Source: Chloroflexota bacterium
GTDB lineage: Bacteria; Chloroflexota; Dehalococcoidia; GIF9; UBA5629
Assembly: GCA_016865855.1 (NCBI GenBank)
Contig: VGNX01000001.1
Coordinates: 107,711-171,710, forward strand
Length of the DNA: 64,000 nt
Direction of reading: 5' to 3'
Shown here: piece after piece, positions 55,249 through 64,000 of the stretch
How the letters are laid out: each line of letters begins with the position of its first letter
Numbering within the stretch: the first letter of the stretch is position 1
Made by a program: the position numbers and the translations under genes
Notes under the pieces: generated by a model
Database searches by the model: none
What the model saw: only the letters and a program-made list of their open reading frames with translations
What the model was told of the DNA's origin: nothing

Positions 55249-56208
55249 ATGAAAAGGACAAGGCTTTGCGATCTACTGGGTATCGAATACCCCATAATAC
55301 AGGGGGGGATGGTATGGATTGCCAATGCTGAGTTAGCTGCTGCAGTTTCCAATGCCGGAGGTTTAGGCTTAATCAGTCCTACCTCGGGAATGAGCCGCAA
55401 TGACGACCAGGTGGAAAATCTAAAAAACCAGCTAGAAATAACCAAAAGCTTAACTTCCAAACCTTTCGGAGTTAATTTACCTATATTGAACAATCCCCAG
55501 ATTGAGGAATTGGTCACTACAGTCATTGACGCTAAGGTAAAGGTAGTGGTAACGGCTGCTGGTAACCCAGCCTTATACACAAGCCGGCTCAAAGAAGCCG
55601 GGATAAAAGTTCTCCACTTAGTAGCAGCAGTGAGACATGCCCAAAGCGCCGAAAGACGAGGTGTGGACGCAGTTATTGCCGAGGGCTATGAAGCCGGTGG
55701 CCACAATGGCCTGGATGAACTGACCACCTTTACCTTAGTACCACAGGTAGTAGATGCAGTGACAATTCCAGTGGTAGCTGCCGGTGGCATTGCCGATGTC
55801 AGAGGCGTAGTGGCTGCCCTGGCACTGGGTGCCGATGGTGTCCAGATGGGCACCCGTTTCGTAGCCACTCGCGAATGTATCGCCCATCAAAACTTCAAAG
55901 AAGCAATAGTGAAGGCCAGTGACACTGACACGGTAATCACCGGCAGAAAACTCGGACCAACCAGAATACTGAAGAATGAAGTAGCCGCCAAAATAATGGA
56001 TATGGAAGCTGCTGGGGCTTCGGTTGAAGAGCTCCTGGCCTTTCTCGGCAGCAGCCGTTCCCGAACCGGGCAGTTCGAAGGTGATATGGCTAACGGTGAA
56101 GCATATTGCGGTGCCATAGCCGGCATGATAAAGGAAATCAAGAGCGTTGGCGAGGTTATTCGAAGCATTGTTGACAACTATGAGACAGTTTTGACCAGCC
56201 TAAGGTAA
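55249..56208 (+). CDS. Nitronate monooxygenase / FabK-like enoyl reductase
   Basis: A 319-residue FMN-binding TIM-barrel protein. The start CDLLGIEYPIIQGGMVWIANAELAAAVSNAGGLGLISP is typical of the NMO/FabK family, followed by PFGVNLPIL, VVTAAGNPALYTSRLKEAGIKVLHLVAAVRHAQSAERRGVDAVIAEGYEAGGHNG, and PVVAAGGIADVRGVVAALALGADGVQMGTRFVATRE (FMN phosphate loop). NMO and FabK are not separable by eye; AEG.EAGGH.G occurs in both. A strong AAAAGGAGGACCAAGCA precedes the ATG. It follows ade by 15 bases, so is cotranscribed. Confidence 0.88.
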   Translation: MKRTRLCDLLGIEYPIIQGGMVWIANAELAAAVSNAGGLGLISPTSGMSRNDDQVENLKNQLEITKSLTSKPFGVNLPILNNPQIEELVTTVIDAKVKVVVTAAGNPALYTSRLKEAGIKVLHLVAAVRHAQSAERRGVDAVIAEGYEAGGHNGLDELTTFTLVPQVVDAVTIPVVAAGGIADVRGVVAALALGADGVQMGTRFVATRECIAHQNFKEAIVKASDTDTVITGRKLGPTRILKNEVAAKIMDMEAAGASVEELLAFLGSSRSRTGQFEGDMANGEAYCGAIAGMIKEIKSVGEVIRSIVDNYETVLTSLR

Positions 56209-56238
56209 TCAAGGTTTCTGCAAGTTTAGGGGAACACG

Positions 56239-57018
56239 TTGAATTTAAAAGAGGTCAACGAAGCGCTCAACTTATATGTCAGGCCCCAGACTTTTCCTGT
56301 CGCCATCAAAATGTGCCAATCCAGTGACGAACTCCCAGACAAAGTCCGCATCCCCAAGCGCGACTTGGGTATCGCAGTGACAGTATGTCAGGGGATTGCT
56401 ATGGCACGGCGCTACGGGTGGACAATAGCTATCGGCAAAGAAGATCAATGTTGCCCTCATGGCGCTTTCGTCTTGGGCTTCGTGCCAGGCAAGGGGTATC
56501 TCGATGGCAGTTACGCGGAGTCCCTTGGACTGGGCACCAAGGAACAGTTCGCAAAAACTGCTCAGAATTTAAGCAGGCTAGAATACGGTAAATATAGTCA
56601 CCTACTTGCCGCAACTCTCCACACCGCCAGTTTCGAACCACACCTGATCCTGTCCTACGGAAACCCTGCCCAAGTAGCCAGACTAGTACAAGGTGCTGTG
56701 GCAATTACAGGCGGTGTTCTCACTTCCATATCCGGTGGCGGTATAGCTTGCTCGGGACTAATCGCCCGAACAATGCTTACAGATGAATGTCAGTTCATTT
56801 TGTCCGGAGCCGGTGACCGATATTTCGCTCTGACCCAGGACCATGAGCTTGCCTTTACTATTCCTATGAGCAAGGTAGAGTCGACCATCCAAGGTTTAGA
56901 GATGGGCCACAAATCTGGTATGCACAGATATCCCACACCATCATTTCTCAGATTCGAGGGGCAACTCCCACCAGCCTACTACAAATTCCTTGAGCTTCTG
57001 AAAAAAGAAGAGCAATAG
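56239..57018 (+). CDS. DUF169 family protein
   Basis: A 259-residue protein with the DUF169 start YVRPQTFPVAIKMCQSSDELPDKVRIPKRDLGIAVTVCQGIAMARRYGWTIAIGKEDQCCPHGAFVLGF. The Cys pairs (VCQG, DQCCPHG, GIACSG) may bind a metal or cofactor. Downstream GAGDRYFALTQDHELAFTIPMSKVE fits the family. The TTG start has AGGGGAAC upstream. Function is unknown; DUF169 proteins are common in anaerobes. It follows the FabK-like gene by 30 bases and may be in the same transcript. Confidence 0.85.
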   Translation: MNLKEVNEALNLYVRPQTFPVAIKMCQSSDELPDKVRIPKRDLGIAVTVCQGIAMARRYGWTIAIGKEDQCCPHGAFVLGFVPGKGYLDGSYAESLGLGTKEQFAKTAQNLSRLEYGKYSHLLAATLHTASFEPHLILSYGNPAQVARLVQGAVAITGGVLTSISGGGIACSGLIARTMLTDECQFILSGAGDRYFALTQDHELAFTIPMSKVESTIQGLEMGHKSGMHRYPTPSFLRFEGQLPPAYYKFLELLKKEEQ

Positions 57019-57090
57019 GGGAATTGCTAGTCTAGAAACTTAAAGCTGTGATTTCAGGGCTTCAGGGGACAAAGGCAGGCTTAGCTACGG

Positions 57091-57381
57091 TCACTTCTTC
57101 TTCAGACTAGTCACGAATTGATCAATACTAACAGCAGCCATAGTCATGGTTCCAAGGGTGCCTCTGGCACCCAGTTCCACAGCTATCCTGCTGATGGCAT
57201 CATTGCTCGGAGCGTCCAGGATGTTTACAAAATCATAGGGACCAAGTAAGGCATATTGAGCCAGTACCTTAGCCCCCATAGCCTCAACTTCCTTGTTAAC
57301 CTCCTTTATCCGCTCCGGCTTCTCCTTTATGGTCTTTCTGCCCTCATCGGTCAGCGTTGTTAGCATTACATAAACAGGCAT
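57091..57381 (-). CDS. GYD-domain protein
   Basis: A 96-residue protein: MPVYVMLTTLTDEGRKTIKEKPERIKEVNKEVEAMGAKVLAQYALLGPYDFVNILDAPSNDAISRIAVELGARGTLGTMTMAAVSIDQF. The LGPYDFVNILDAP segment is the GYD-family hallmark; the fold is a small ferredoxin-like barrel. ATG 57381 replaces the track's 57462 because GAGGAGGTGGAAAAG precedes it and conservation starts there. Function is unknown. It is convergent with the DUF169 gene. Confidence 0.85.
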   Translation of the reverse strand: MPVYVMLTTLTDEGRKTIKEKPERIKEVNKEVEAMGAKVLAQYALLGPYDFVNILDAPSNDAISRIAVELGARGTLGTMTMAAVSIDQFVTSLKKK

Positions 57382-57716
57382 CTTTTCCACCTCCTCTTTA
57401 ATATTTGAAAACCGGCTTTGCCCCCTGAAGCTTGATTCAATTCTAACAGATTCCGAGAACAATTCAAGCCCCTATTTAGAAATGTTTAGCTATCGACATT
57501 AGCAACAATGAAAGCCTTCTAATGTCTTGCTGAGATTCTTCACTTCGCTCAGAATGACTACAGAAAGCTAGAATGATAGGGATGGCTCAATACGGACAGA
57601 ACACAGTCAGGATGATATAGAGGAAAGGCCCCAAAGATAAGAGGTACAGAGAACGATGGAGACTCGTTCAGATGATGCCTAGAACTGCTGTCTAATTTGT
57701 TTTATTATAAAAAAAT
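57382..57716. other. Gene-poor spacer
   Basis: About 335 bases holding the GYD leader and a type B fragment (GAGATTCTTCACTTCGCTCAGAATGAC near 57530-57558). I see no further gene or RNA. Confidence 0.6.
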
Positions 57717-58112
57717 CTATTCAGTCGGTTTTTTTGCCTTGGCTCGGCTACTCCGCGCCAAAACCCTGATGGCTTCCATCAAGTCCTGACGCCTGCAATC
57801 TTTGGTCAGGTACCAACTGGCACCAACATCAAGCGCTGAACCGACATAATCGCCGTAGACCGTTAGAAACAGGACCTTGACATCAGGCAGGCTTCTCTTT
57901 ATGCGGCGGGTTGCCTCTGTGCCATCTATGCCAGGCATGTGGGCATCCATCAAAATGACATCAGGGTTCAGTTTTTCCGCTTTCGTCACCGCGTCCAAAC
58001 CATCCACAGCCTCCCCAATCACGTCTATGTCAACTTGGGGCTCGAGTATGCTCTTAAGTCCCTCCCTGACTACCTCATTGTCATCAACTATCAGCAACTT
58101 TATCTTTTCCAT
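57717..58112 (-). CDS. Stand-alone response regulator receiver
   Basis: A 131-residue NarL-type receiver: LIVDDNEVVREGLKSILE (acidic pocket), phospho-acceptor Asp in VILMDAHMPGIDGTEATRRI, switch Thr in VLFLTVYGD, Lys in WYLTKDCRRQDL. The C-terminus is a short Lys-rich tail (RSSRAKAKKPTE) with no HTH. A receiver-only protein may compete for phosphate or act by protein contact. It is about 190 bases downstream of the histidine kinase/regulator pair and on the same strand, so may share its signal. The terminator at 58244-58271 lies between them, which argues for separate transcription. Confidence 0.9.
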   Translation of the reverse strand: MEKIKLLIVDDNEVVREGLKSILEPQVDIDVIGEAVDGLDAVTKAEKLNPDVILMDAHMPGIDGTEATRRIKRSLPDVKVLFLTVYGDYVGSALDVGASWYLTKDCRRQDLMEAIRVLARSSRAKAKKPTE

Positions 58113-58243
58113 ATTTCATCTCTCCCGATATCAATGCTTGCACTTTCTTCGGCGTAATTCAACTCCTTAACAATCACCTTGTTTTAAGTTTACCTTCTTA
58201 ACTCGGTTTCACAATCGGGAGAGTGGCTGGTTTCACATGCGGA

Positions 58244-58271
58244 AAAAGGTTGACTTTAAAGTCAACCTTTT
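58244..58271 (-). terminator. Palindromic terminator after the NarL-type regulator
   Basis: AAAAGGTTGACTTTAAAGTCAACCTTTT is a perfect 28-bp palindrome 30 bases past the regulator stop, with A/T-rich ends giving U-tracts in both directions. Confidence 0.75.
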
Positions 58272-58300
58272 CTCCGATGTCGAGTAATCCTTTAGTATGA

Positions 58301-58945
58301 TTAAAGACGGATTATACCTTTCTTAAGAGCATGGGTTACGGCTTCGGTGCGGTCGCTCACTCCCAGTTTTTGAAAAATATTAGCAATATGCGTCTTCACC
58401 GTACTCTGGGCAATGTTAAGTTGAGCACTAATCTCTTTGTTAGCCGCACCTTTAGCCATAAGTCGCAATATTTCCAGCTCTCGCTCGGAAAGCTCCTCAC
58501 CAGACGGTGTCCGGCGAGATAGCTCGGAGAAACGGTCGAGCAATTTTGACGCCACCACTGGCTGAATAAGTGACTCACCCCGATAAACAGCTCTTATTGC
58601 CTTGAATAAATCTTCCCTCGGAGCATCTTTAAGGAGATAGGCCCGAGCACCAGCCTCGATACCACTAAATATATACTCGTCATCGCTATAGGTAGTCAGG
58701 ATTATGAATTTAACATCAGGCATTGCTGAGCGAATCCGACGCATAGCTTCGACGCCGTCCATCTCAGGCATCCGAAGGTCCATAAGGACTACGTCTGGTT
58801 TCAACTCCCTGGCTTTATTCACTGCTTCCACCCCATCTCTAGCCTCTCCAACTACCTCGAAGTCATGCTCCCGACCCAGCATGGTAAACAGCCCCTCTCT
58901 AACCACCGGATGGTCATCAGCGATCAAAATCTTTATAGCTTCCAC
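58301..58945 (-). CDS. NarL/FixJ-type response regulator
   Basis: A 214-residue regulator. Receiver: ILIADDHPVVREGLF, Asp in VVLMDLRMPEMDGVEAMRRI, Thr in FIILTTYSDDEY, Lys in AYLLKDAPREDL. LuxR-type HTH at the C-terminus: ELSERELEILRLMAKGAANKEISAQLNIAQSTVKTHIANIFQKLGVSDRTEAVTHALKKGIIRL. Its GTG start overlaps the kinase stop by one base (TAGTG), so kinase and regulator are a cognate pair. Target genes are unknown. Confidence 0.95.
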   Translation of the reverse strand: MEAIKILIADDHPVVREGLFTMLGREHDFEVVGEARDGVEAVNKARELKPDVVLMDLRMPEMDGVEAMRRIRSAMPDVKFIILTTYSDDEYIFSGIEAGARAYLLKDAPREDLFKAIRAVYRGESLIQPVVASKLLDRFSELSRRTPSGEELSERELEILRLMAKGAANKEISAQLNIAQSTVKTHIANIFQKLGVSDRTEAVTHALKKGIIRL

Positions 58946-61038
58946 TACGAAACCTCCTTGCTGGTAGGAATAACTACCCTCACCAGCGTTCCTTTACCTC
59001 TCCTGCTCTGTACTTCAAACGTACCTCCTAAGCCTCGAACACGTTCTCTCATACTTATCAATCCGAAGGTATCCCGCTTTTTTTCACCACCTGATGTTCT
59101 TGGTTTGAAACCAATGCCATTGTCGCTAACACTCAGCTCCACCACTGACTCATTAAAAGTCAGATTCACCTCCACTTCAGTAGCTTTGGCATGCTTTCTC
59201 ACATTGGTCAGGGACTCCTGGCAAATGCGAAGAAGGCCTGCTTCTAGCTCAGGTGGCAGGTCACGCCGTGCACCAGAAACTCTGAACTTCGCATTTACCC
59301 CAATACTCTGACTGAATTTATCTACCTCCTGTTTAATCGCCTCAACTAAAGGCAGCTGTTCCAAAGCCTGAGGCCGAAGGTTCCACACCGACCGCCGAGC
59401 TTCAGCCAGGCTTTTTCGAGCCAAGCTTCGAGCTTGGTTCAAATGTCGCTCCGTTGCTGAAGTATCCTCACCCAATGCTTGCTCAGCTGCCTCAAGCTGT
59501 AAAATAATGCCACTGAATCCTTGAGCCAGCGTGTCATGAATCTCTCTTGCCATACGGTTCCGTTCCTCCATCACCGCCATCTGGCGTGTCTCTTCGTAGA
59601 GACGTGCATTGTCAATAGCTACAGCTAACTGGTCAGCCAGTGTCTGTGCAGTAAACAAGTCAGCTTCGCTAAAAGCATCAACTTCCGTGCTCTCAATATC
59701 CAGAACCCCGAGAACCTTACCGCCAATTCTGACCGGGACAGCGAGTTCGGACTTGGTGTCTCTCAATGCCTCGACAGAGCGATACCTGGGATCCTCACTT
59801 ACATCATTTGCTAGAATTGGCTCACCCGCCTGAGCTACCCAGCCAACTATACTCTCCTCATCGACTTCCAACGGAACTCCCACTGGTATAACCCCCTTCT
59901 GCCCGCTCAGACACAGTGCTTTAAGCGCAAGTGTACCAGAGCTGGGGTCCAATAGAAAGATATTGACATTGTAGTAGTGAAAAGTCTCGCGGAGCAGATT
60001 GCCTACATACGGCAATAATTCGTCGAGTTTCACGATGGAGCTAATCTTACGACCGACCTCGTTTATGGCACGTAACTGCTCCGCTCGCTGTCGCTCTTGC
60101 TTGGTTCGCTCCGCGACCTTTCGTTCCAAGCCAGTATAAGACTCCTTTAAGGCCTTAGCCATTTCATTGAATTGTTCAGCCAATTGCTGGATTTCATCAC
60201 CAGTGTCTGCTTTGATGCTATAGTCAAGTTCACCCTTGGCTATAACCTCAGCGCCCTTGGTCAGCGCCAGTATCGGTCTGGTGATAGCCCTTGATAGTAA
60301 AAATATCACAGCAACAGCAATGAGGAGCATCCCGCCGAAGATGGCAATGAAAATCAACTGCGCCTTCTTCACCTGGTCATCTATATTTTGAGTGGTAGCC
60401 AGAACCGTGGCAGCTATCTCGCTTTCTAACTCTCCGGCAGGCGCCGAGTATTCGTCAATGTAGGTAACTGCAGCTACCAAAAGTTCCGTACCTTCTACAG
60501 GTATACAATGCATATATTTCTGCCGGACATTCCCCTTAGCATCTTCCCAGTCATAATACCCTGAAGCTTCCCCCAAAAAGCTTCTCTCAACAATAGACGA
60601 GAAATAGACAGGTTCACCGCCTATTTTACGCAAGTTAACACCAACCATCTTAGGGTCTTCATGAAAATAGACGGTTCCAGTCTTGTCATAAACCATCGTA
60701 TAACCGGTTTGCCCCACACTCTGAACAGCTATTTCCTTCAGCTCTGGATTCTCCTTCAACTTGGACATATCTGGGTTTGGATGATAGCGCATAAAAATCT
60801 CTATCTCACTGGCAACGTTCAATGCTCGCCGTTGCACCAGCCGCCTGCCCAGATCCTCCAACGCAGCAATGCTCTGACGTACAACTTCTTCTCCCATGGT
60901 AATGCTATTCTCTCTAACCAGATAGCTAATCTCATATATACTGCGAAGCGACAGTGAGCTGATAACACCCAGCGAAATAAATGTTAAAGCTAAAAAGGGG
61001 ATAAGGATTTTAGCCCTTACGCCAAACCCTACTTTCAT
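58945..61038 (-). CDS. Sensor histidine kinase (Cache, HAMP, GAF, HisKA_3)
   Basis: A 697-residue membrane sensor. Order: TM1 (ILIPFLALTFISLGVISSL), an extracytoplasmic Cache-like sensor (VQSVGQTGYTMVYDKTGTVYFHEDPKMVGVNL), TM2 (LIFIAIFGGMLLIAVAVIFLL), HAMP (RAITRPILALTKGAEVIAKGELDYSI), GAF (VIPVGVPLEVDEESIVGWVAQAGEPILANDVSEDPRYR...), HisKA_3 His in MAREIHDTLAQGFSGIILQLEAAEQAL, and HATPase (SVSDNGIGFKPRTSGG). ATG 61038 is used since GGAGGTTAAG is ideal there, one base past the SbcD stop. Ligand unknown; Cache domains commonly bind small organic molecules. Confidence 0.93.
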   Translation of the reverse strand: MKVGFGVRAKILIPFLALTFISLGVISSLSLRSIYEISYLVRENSITMGEEVVRQSIAALEDLGRRLVQRRALNVASEIEIFMRYHPNPDMSKLKENPELKEIAVQSVGQTGYTMVYDKTGTVYFHEDPKMVGVNLRKIGGEPVYFSSIVERSFLGEASGYYDWEDAKGNVRQKYMHCIPVEGTELLVAAVTYIDEYSAPAGELESEIAATVLATTQNIDDQVKKAQLIFIAIFGGMLLIAVAVIFLLSRAITRPILALTKGAEVIAKGELDYSIKADTGDEIQQLAEQFNEMAKALKESYTGLERKVAERTKQERQRAEQLRAINEVGRKISSIVKLDELLPYVGNLLRETFHYYNVNIFLLDPSSGTLALKALCLSGQKGVIPVGVPLEVDEESIVGWVAQAGEPILANDVSEDPRYRSVEALRDTKSELAVPVRIGGKVLGVLDIESTEVDAFSEADLFTAQTLADQLAVAIDNARLYEETRQMAVMEERNRMAREIHDTLAQGFSGIILQLEAAEQALGEDTSATERHLNQARSLARKSLAEARRSVWNLRPQALEQLPLVEAIKQEVDKFSQSIGVNAKFRVSGARRDLPPELEAGLLRICQESLTNVRKHAKATEVEVNLTFNESVVELSVSDNGIGFKPRTSGGEKKRDTFGLISMRERVRGLGGTFEVQSRRGKGTLVRVVIPTSKEVS

Positions 61039-61039
61039 C

Positions 61040-62299
61040 TTAACCTCCAAACTCCATATTTTCTCCTACCCTTTGCTCAGCCTCCCATATCAGCCTTTCT
61101 CCATACTCAAGCAGGATTTTCTGACGCTCCTCAGGCACTTTCTTAGTCTCCAGGTATTTTTTTAGCGCCTCAGTCGGTATCAACTTTTGGCTCGTCCACT
61201 CACCCAATCTAAGACGCGCCTCCTGCCTGACTTCTTTAGCAACGGTAACATAATGAGCCTCTTTGAGAGCCTTGCATATCTCCGCGTCTCGAAGCAAAGT
61301 TTCCAGAGCACTGGGCAGAGAAAGCTGAACCCTGACTACAGCATTTTTGATTTCGGCCTCGTGTTGAGCAATAGCTTTCAAAACAGTAGCTGTAGGCTCC
61401 GGATCCTCGATACCGATATCAACTTTAAGGGTCACAAAGCGACGGGCATTAACCTTTCGGAACTCATAAGTTACTTGCTTCTCTCTGCCCCTCAACTGAA
61501 TATCAACCACATAGAAACCTTTGTCTTCATCCTCATCGCCGAAGTCAAGACGTTCCAAGCTGCCAGTATAAATCACAGGCGGTTTTTGGAACAAGGCTTG
61601 ACGCCCGTGAACATGACCCAAAGCCACATAGTCAAAAACAGGCTGAGCGATATTGCCCAACATCAAAATGGGGTCCCTGCCGACTACCATGCTCCTCTCC
61701 GACCCCGGTTTAGCTGTTGACACAGATACATGAGCAGCCAGCAACGTCGGCAAGCTTGGGTCAAGGTCTGAAATAACGTCCAGCAGTCTGCGGGTCATCA
61801 TTTCCTGAAGTTGGTCATTCGCCTGGTCTATACTAAGGTTCTTCGTTTCTTCCCTGCTCAGCAACGCACTTCGCCTCAGCCAGGGCAAAGCCACCACTTG
61901 AACTTCACCCCGCTTGGTCGGGATGCGGTAGATATCCAGTCGGTTACCAACATAAATATGGTTAACAGCCAAAGTATCGAAAATCTCCACAGCAGTCGCT
62001 CGACCAATGGCATTGGGCAAGTCATGGTTACCTACCAAAAGAAAAACTGGTATTCCTTTCTCAGATAGCCGCCTGAGCCGTTTGGCAAACTCTCGTTGAT
62101 GAGTTTGAGAAGGGTCACGACTTTTATAGGCGTCACCGCAGAAGAGAACCAGGTCTACATCATTGCCTAACGCATATTCCACCACCTCGTCCAGAGCCTT
62201 GAGAACGTCAATTAGCCTCGTCGACAGTCCAGTAGCCGGGTCGACACCACCATAGGTCTCCACACCCAGATGAAGGTCAGCAAAATGAAGAATCCTCAT
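61040..62299 (-). CDS. SbcD/Mre11-like DNA exonuclease
   Basis: A 419-residue calcineurin-like phosphoesterase. Motifs: HFADLHLGVE, LVLFCGDAYKSRDPSQTHQREFA, VFLLVGNHDLPNAI, LLAAHVS and GHVHGRQALF. This is the SbcD/Mre11 set. SbcCD cuts DNA hairpins and protein-blocked ends. ATG 62299 shares one base with the glyS stop (TAATG). No sbcC gene is in the window, so a distant partner or independent action is implied. The extensive palindromic repeats here would be natural hairpin substrates. Confidence 0.9.
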   Translation of the reverse strand: MRILHFADLHLGVETYGGVDPATGLSTRLIDVLKALDEVVEYALGNDVDLVLFCGDAYKSRDPSQTHQREFAKRLRRLSEKGIPVFLLVGNHDLPNAIGRATAVEIFDTLAVNHIYVGNRLDIYRIPTKRGEVQVVALPWLRRSALLSREETKNLSIDQANDQLQEMMTRRLLDVISDLDPSLPTLLAAHVSVSTAKPGSERSMVVGRDPILMLGNIAQPVFDYVALGHVHGRQALFQKPPVIYTGSLERLDFGDEDEDKGFYVVDIQLRGREKQVTYEFRKVNARRFVTLKVDIGIEDPEPTATVLKAIAQHEAEIKNAVVRVQLSLPSALETLLRDAEICKALKEAHYVTVAKEVRQEARLRLGEWTSQKLIPTEALKKYLETKKVPEERQKILLEYGERLIWEAEQRVGENMEFGG

Positions 62300-63666
62300 T
62301 ATTCCGAAGCTTCGGCTGTTTTTGCCGTCCATAGAGGCTGAGTGGCAAAAGACTCGCCGCTCAGCTTAGCCTGCAAAGTTTTCACTAATTCTTCTATCGG
62401 CAACCTAATTTGGCCCATGCTATCTCGTTCCCGAATAGTAACCTGATTGTCCTCCAGAGACTGGAAATCAATGGTAACACAGAACGGAGTGCCGATTTCA
62501 TCCTGGCGTCGATAACGCCGACCTATACTCTGAGCATCATCATACTGCATCATAAAATAGCGGCGAAGTTTAGTATAGACTTCCCTGGCTAGAGGCACCA
62601 GCTTCTCATTTCTACTCAAAGGCAGAATAGCCACTTTTATTGGAGCTAACTCGGGATGGAAATGCAAAACCACTCTGGTTTCCCCTTCAGCCAGCTCCTC
62701 GTCATAAGCATCTATAAGTAAAGCCAGAGCTGAGCGGTCAACTCCAGCCGAAGGCTCAATAACATAGGGTGTATAGCGCTCACCGGCTTCCTCATCAAAG
62801 TAGCTCAAGGTTTTTCCGCTATGCTTAGCATGTTGTACCAGGTCATAGTCACCCCGGTTGGCAATGCCTTCCAGCTCCGCCCAACCCATGGGGAAAAGAT
62901 ACTCAATATCGTAGCAGTCTTTGGCATAATGAGCCAGTTCTTCCTTACCATGCCGGCGGAGACGCAGATTCTCCTGCTTTATACCTAGCTTCAAATACCA
63001 ATTGAAGCGCTCCTGTACCCAGTAATCAAACCATTTCTCGTCACTGCCCGGCCTGACAAAGTACTCGATCTCCATCTGCTCAAATTCCCTGGTTCTGAAG
63101 ATAAAGTTACCGGTGGTGATCTCATTGCGAAAGGACTTGCCTATTTGCGCAATACCAAAAGGCAGTTTTTTCCTAGAAGTAGCTAGCACGTTGTCGAAGT
63201 TGACAAAAATGCCCTGAGCCGTCTCCGGTCGCAGATAAACAACGCTGGCCTCATCTTCCACAGGCCCCATGAAAGTCTTGAACATCAAGTTGAATAGCTT
63301 TGGCTCAGTTAGCTCACCACCGCAATCAGGGCAACTACTGCCATTCAAATCAGTAGCCCGCCATCTCAAGTGACAAACTTTACATTCTACCAAAGGGTCA
63401 GAAAAGCCCTCCACATGCCCGCTAGCAACCCATATCTGAGGATGCATCATTATGCTGGCATCCAGACCAGCCATGTCATCCCGTTCTTGAACTACTGCTC
63501 GCCACCAGGCGTCTTTGATATTCCTCTTTAGCTCCACCCCCAACGGCCCGTAGTCCCAGCAGCTACCCAATCCACCATAGATTTCACTGCTGGGGAATAT
63601 AAAGCCTCGTCGCTTACACAACGAGACGATTTTCTCCATGTCTACCTTGCTTATTTTATCAGGCAC
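62299..63666 (-). CDS. glyS: Glycyl-tRNA synthetase (alpha2 type)
   Basis: A 455-residue class II synthetase of the eukaryotic/archaeal-type homodimer, not the alpha2beta2 form. Start: [48 protein letters not shown]. Motif 2 region: [33 protein letters not shown]. Motif 3: [19 protein letters not shown] Zn-like pair (CKVCHLRW...CPDCGG) lies near residues 97-118. The GTG start has GGAGGTAAGA upstream. It overlaps the SbcD start. Confidence 0.96.
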   Translation of the reverse strand: MPDKISKVDMEKIVSLCKRRGFIFPSSEIYGGLGSCWDYGPLGVELKRNIKDAWWRAVVQERDDMAGLDASIMMHPQIWVASGHVEGFSDPLVECKVCHLRWRATDLNGSSCPDCGGELTEPKLFNLMFKTFMGPVEDEASVVYLRPETAQGIFVNFDNVLATSRKKLPFGIAQIGKSFRNEITTGNFIFRTREFEQMEIEYFVRPGSDEKWFDYWVQERFNWYLKLGIKQENLRLRRHGKEELAHYAKDCYDIEYLFPMGWAELEGIANRGDYDLVQHAKHSGKTLSYFDEEAGERYTPYVIEPSAGVDRSALALLIDAYDEELAEGETRVVLHFHPELAPIKVAILPLSRNEKLVPLAREVYTKLRRYFMMQYDDAQSIGRRYRRQDEIGTPFCVTIDFQSLEDNQVTIRERDSMGQIRLPIEELVKTLQAKLSGESFATQPLWTAKTAEASE

Positions 63667-63958
63667 TCTTACCTCCTGCGAAGCTTCTCAAAGCTTACCA
63701 ACTTTGCTCATAAGTGTCAAAAGGCCATCAATCTAATTTCAGTGGAATTGAAAGCAATATAAAATGTTGCTAGACTATGAATACAGCTTAACCAGAGCTA
63801 AACCATGGTGTCACTGAAAACGTTATACTAGTCAAACGGTAGTCTCAATTACTGCACCAATATTGACAGATGAGCTAGTGTCCCGAATGTGGTGGAAAAA
63901 GGAATCGGCATATCCTACCCTATAGGAAAGCCAAATAAAAACAAAGGAGGATATACCG

Positions 63959-64000
63959 ATGGAGAAAGGATACCATAAGGGACAAGAATTGACCATGTCA
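63959..64000 (+). CDS. Start of an unidentified ORF (cut by window edge)
   Basis: ACAAAGGAGGATATACC, a very strong ribosome-binding site, is followed by ATG and 14 codons (MEKGYHKGQELTMS) to the window end. Upstream is GTGTCCCGAATGTGGTGGAAAAAGG, which looks like the end of an insertion sequence. The product cannot be identified from 14 residues. Confidence 0.5.
   Translation, partial: MEKGYHKGQELTMS

Noticed and set aside
921-57560. CRISPR array
   Set aside because: The repeats are dispersed and palindromic, with no regular spacing and no cas genes; nothing resembles a repeat-spacer array.

Overview
Coordinates refer to this window; all calls come from reading the sequence and the supplied ORF track, with no database search. 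The gene content suggests a bacterial chromosome segment, most plausibly an anaerobic Chloroflexota (Dehalococcoidia-like) genome. Reasons: PdxS/PdxT vitamin B6 synthesis, a 4-hydroxybutyryl-CoA dehydratase-like enzyme, a CoA-binding NDP-forming acyl-CoA synthetase-like protein, the MEP isoprenoid genes ispD/ispF, a PadR plus HAAS membrane pair, a lone 5S rRNA gene, and many dispersed palindromic repeats between genes. The taxon is an inference, not a sequence match.

Layout. 1-7.9 kb is housekeeping: tsaD (minus, cut by the window edge), a 53-aa coiled-coil ORF, pdxS-pdxT, an R3H/AAA ATPase, tmk, mnmA-rnhB and yraN. 7.9-15.9 kb, between yraN and gatB, is an accessory pocket: an HTH-MNT/HEPN module with an internally deleted HEPN, an MBL hydrolase, a frame-split DUF4062 plus Asp-box beta-propeller gene, hicBA, an AbiU2-like HEPN protein and a lone HicB-like protein. 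Direct repeats flank the small cassettes. 15.9-29.2 kb returns to core genes: gatB-secG, a SAM hydrolase-like gene, an AbfD-like dehydratase with an MBL partner, then on the minus strand clpC and the compact run radA-ispD-ispF-cysE-cysS. 29.3-32.5 kb holds the 5S gene, padR-HAAS, a thermonuclease lipoprotein and ruvB.

32,572-34,862 is an intact, unusually large IS6-like element with perfect 22-bp inverted repeats and an 8-bp target duplication. It carries a GIY-YIG nuclease and two small unknown genes besides the transposase, and it sits between rpoC and its probable terminator. rpoB-rpoC follow (34.9-42.5 kb, minus). 42.9-46.5 kb carries an acyl-CoA synthetase-like gene and a MoxR/VWA pair. 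46.8-51.3 kb is a restriction island: RadC N-terminal domain, a type IIG-like nuclease-methyltransferase and DUF3800. An ISL3-like element with a frameshifted transposase follows (51.46-52.77 kb), then purine salvage (hpt, ade), a FabK/nitronate monooxygenase-like enzyme, DUF169 and GYD proteins, a two-component cluster, an SbcD-like nuclease and glyS. The last 42 bases begin another ORF.

Three repeat layers run through the window: (A) TGTAG...CTACA double hairpins, (B) CATTGCGAG/CATTCTGAG repeats, and (C) two copies of a ~155-bp MITE that carries a type A unit inside it. Type B repeats have entered reading frames, forming the C-terminal tail of PdxT and part of the N-terminus of IspD. The best candidates for something undescribed are the IS6-like element with passengers, the DUF4062/beta-propeller gene, and the direct-repeat-flanked toxin-antitoxin cassettes.
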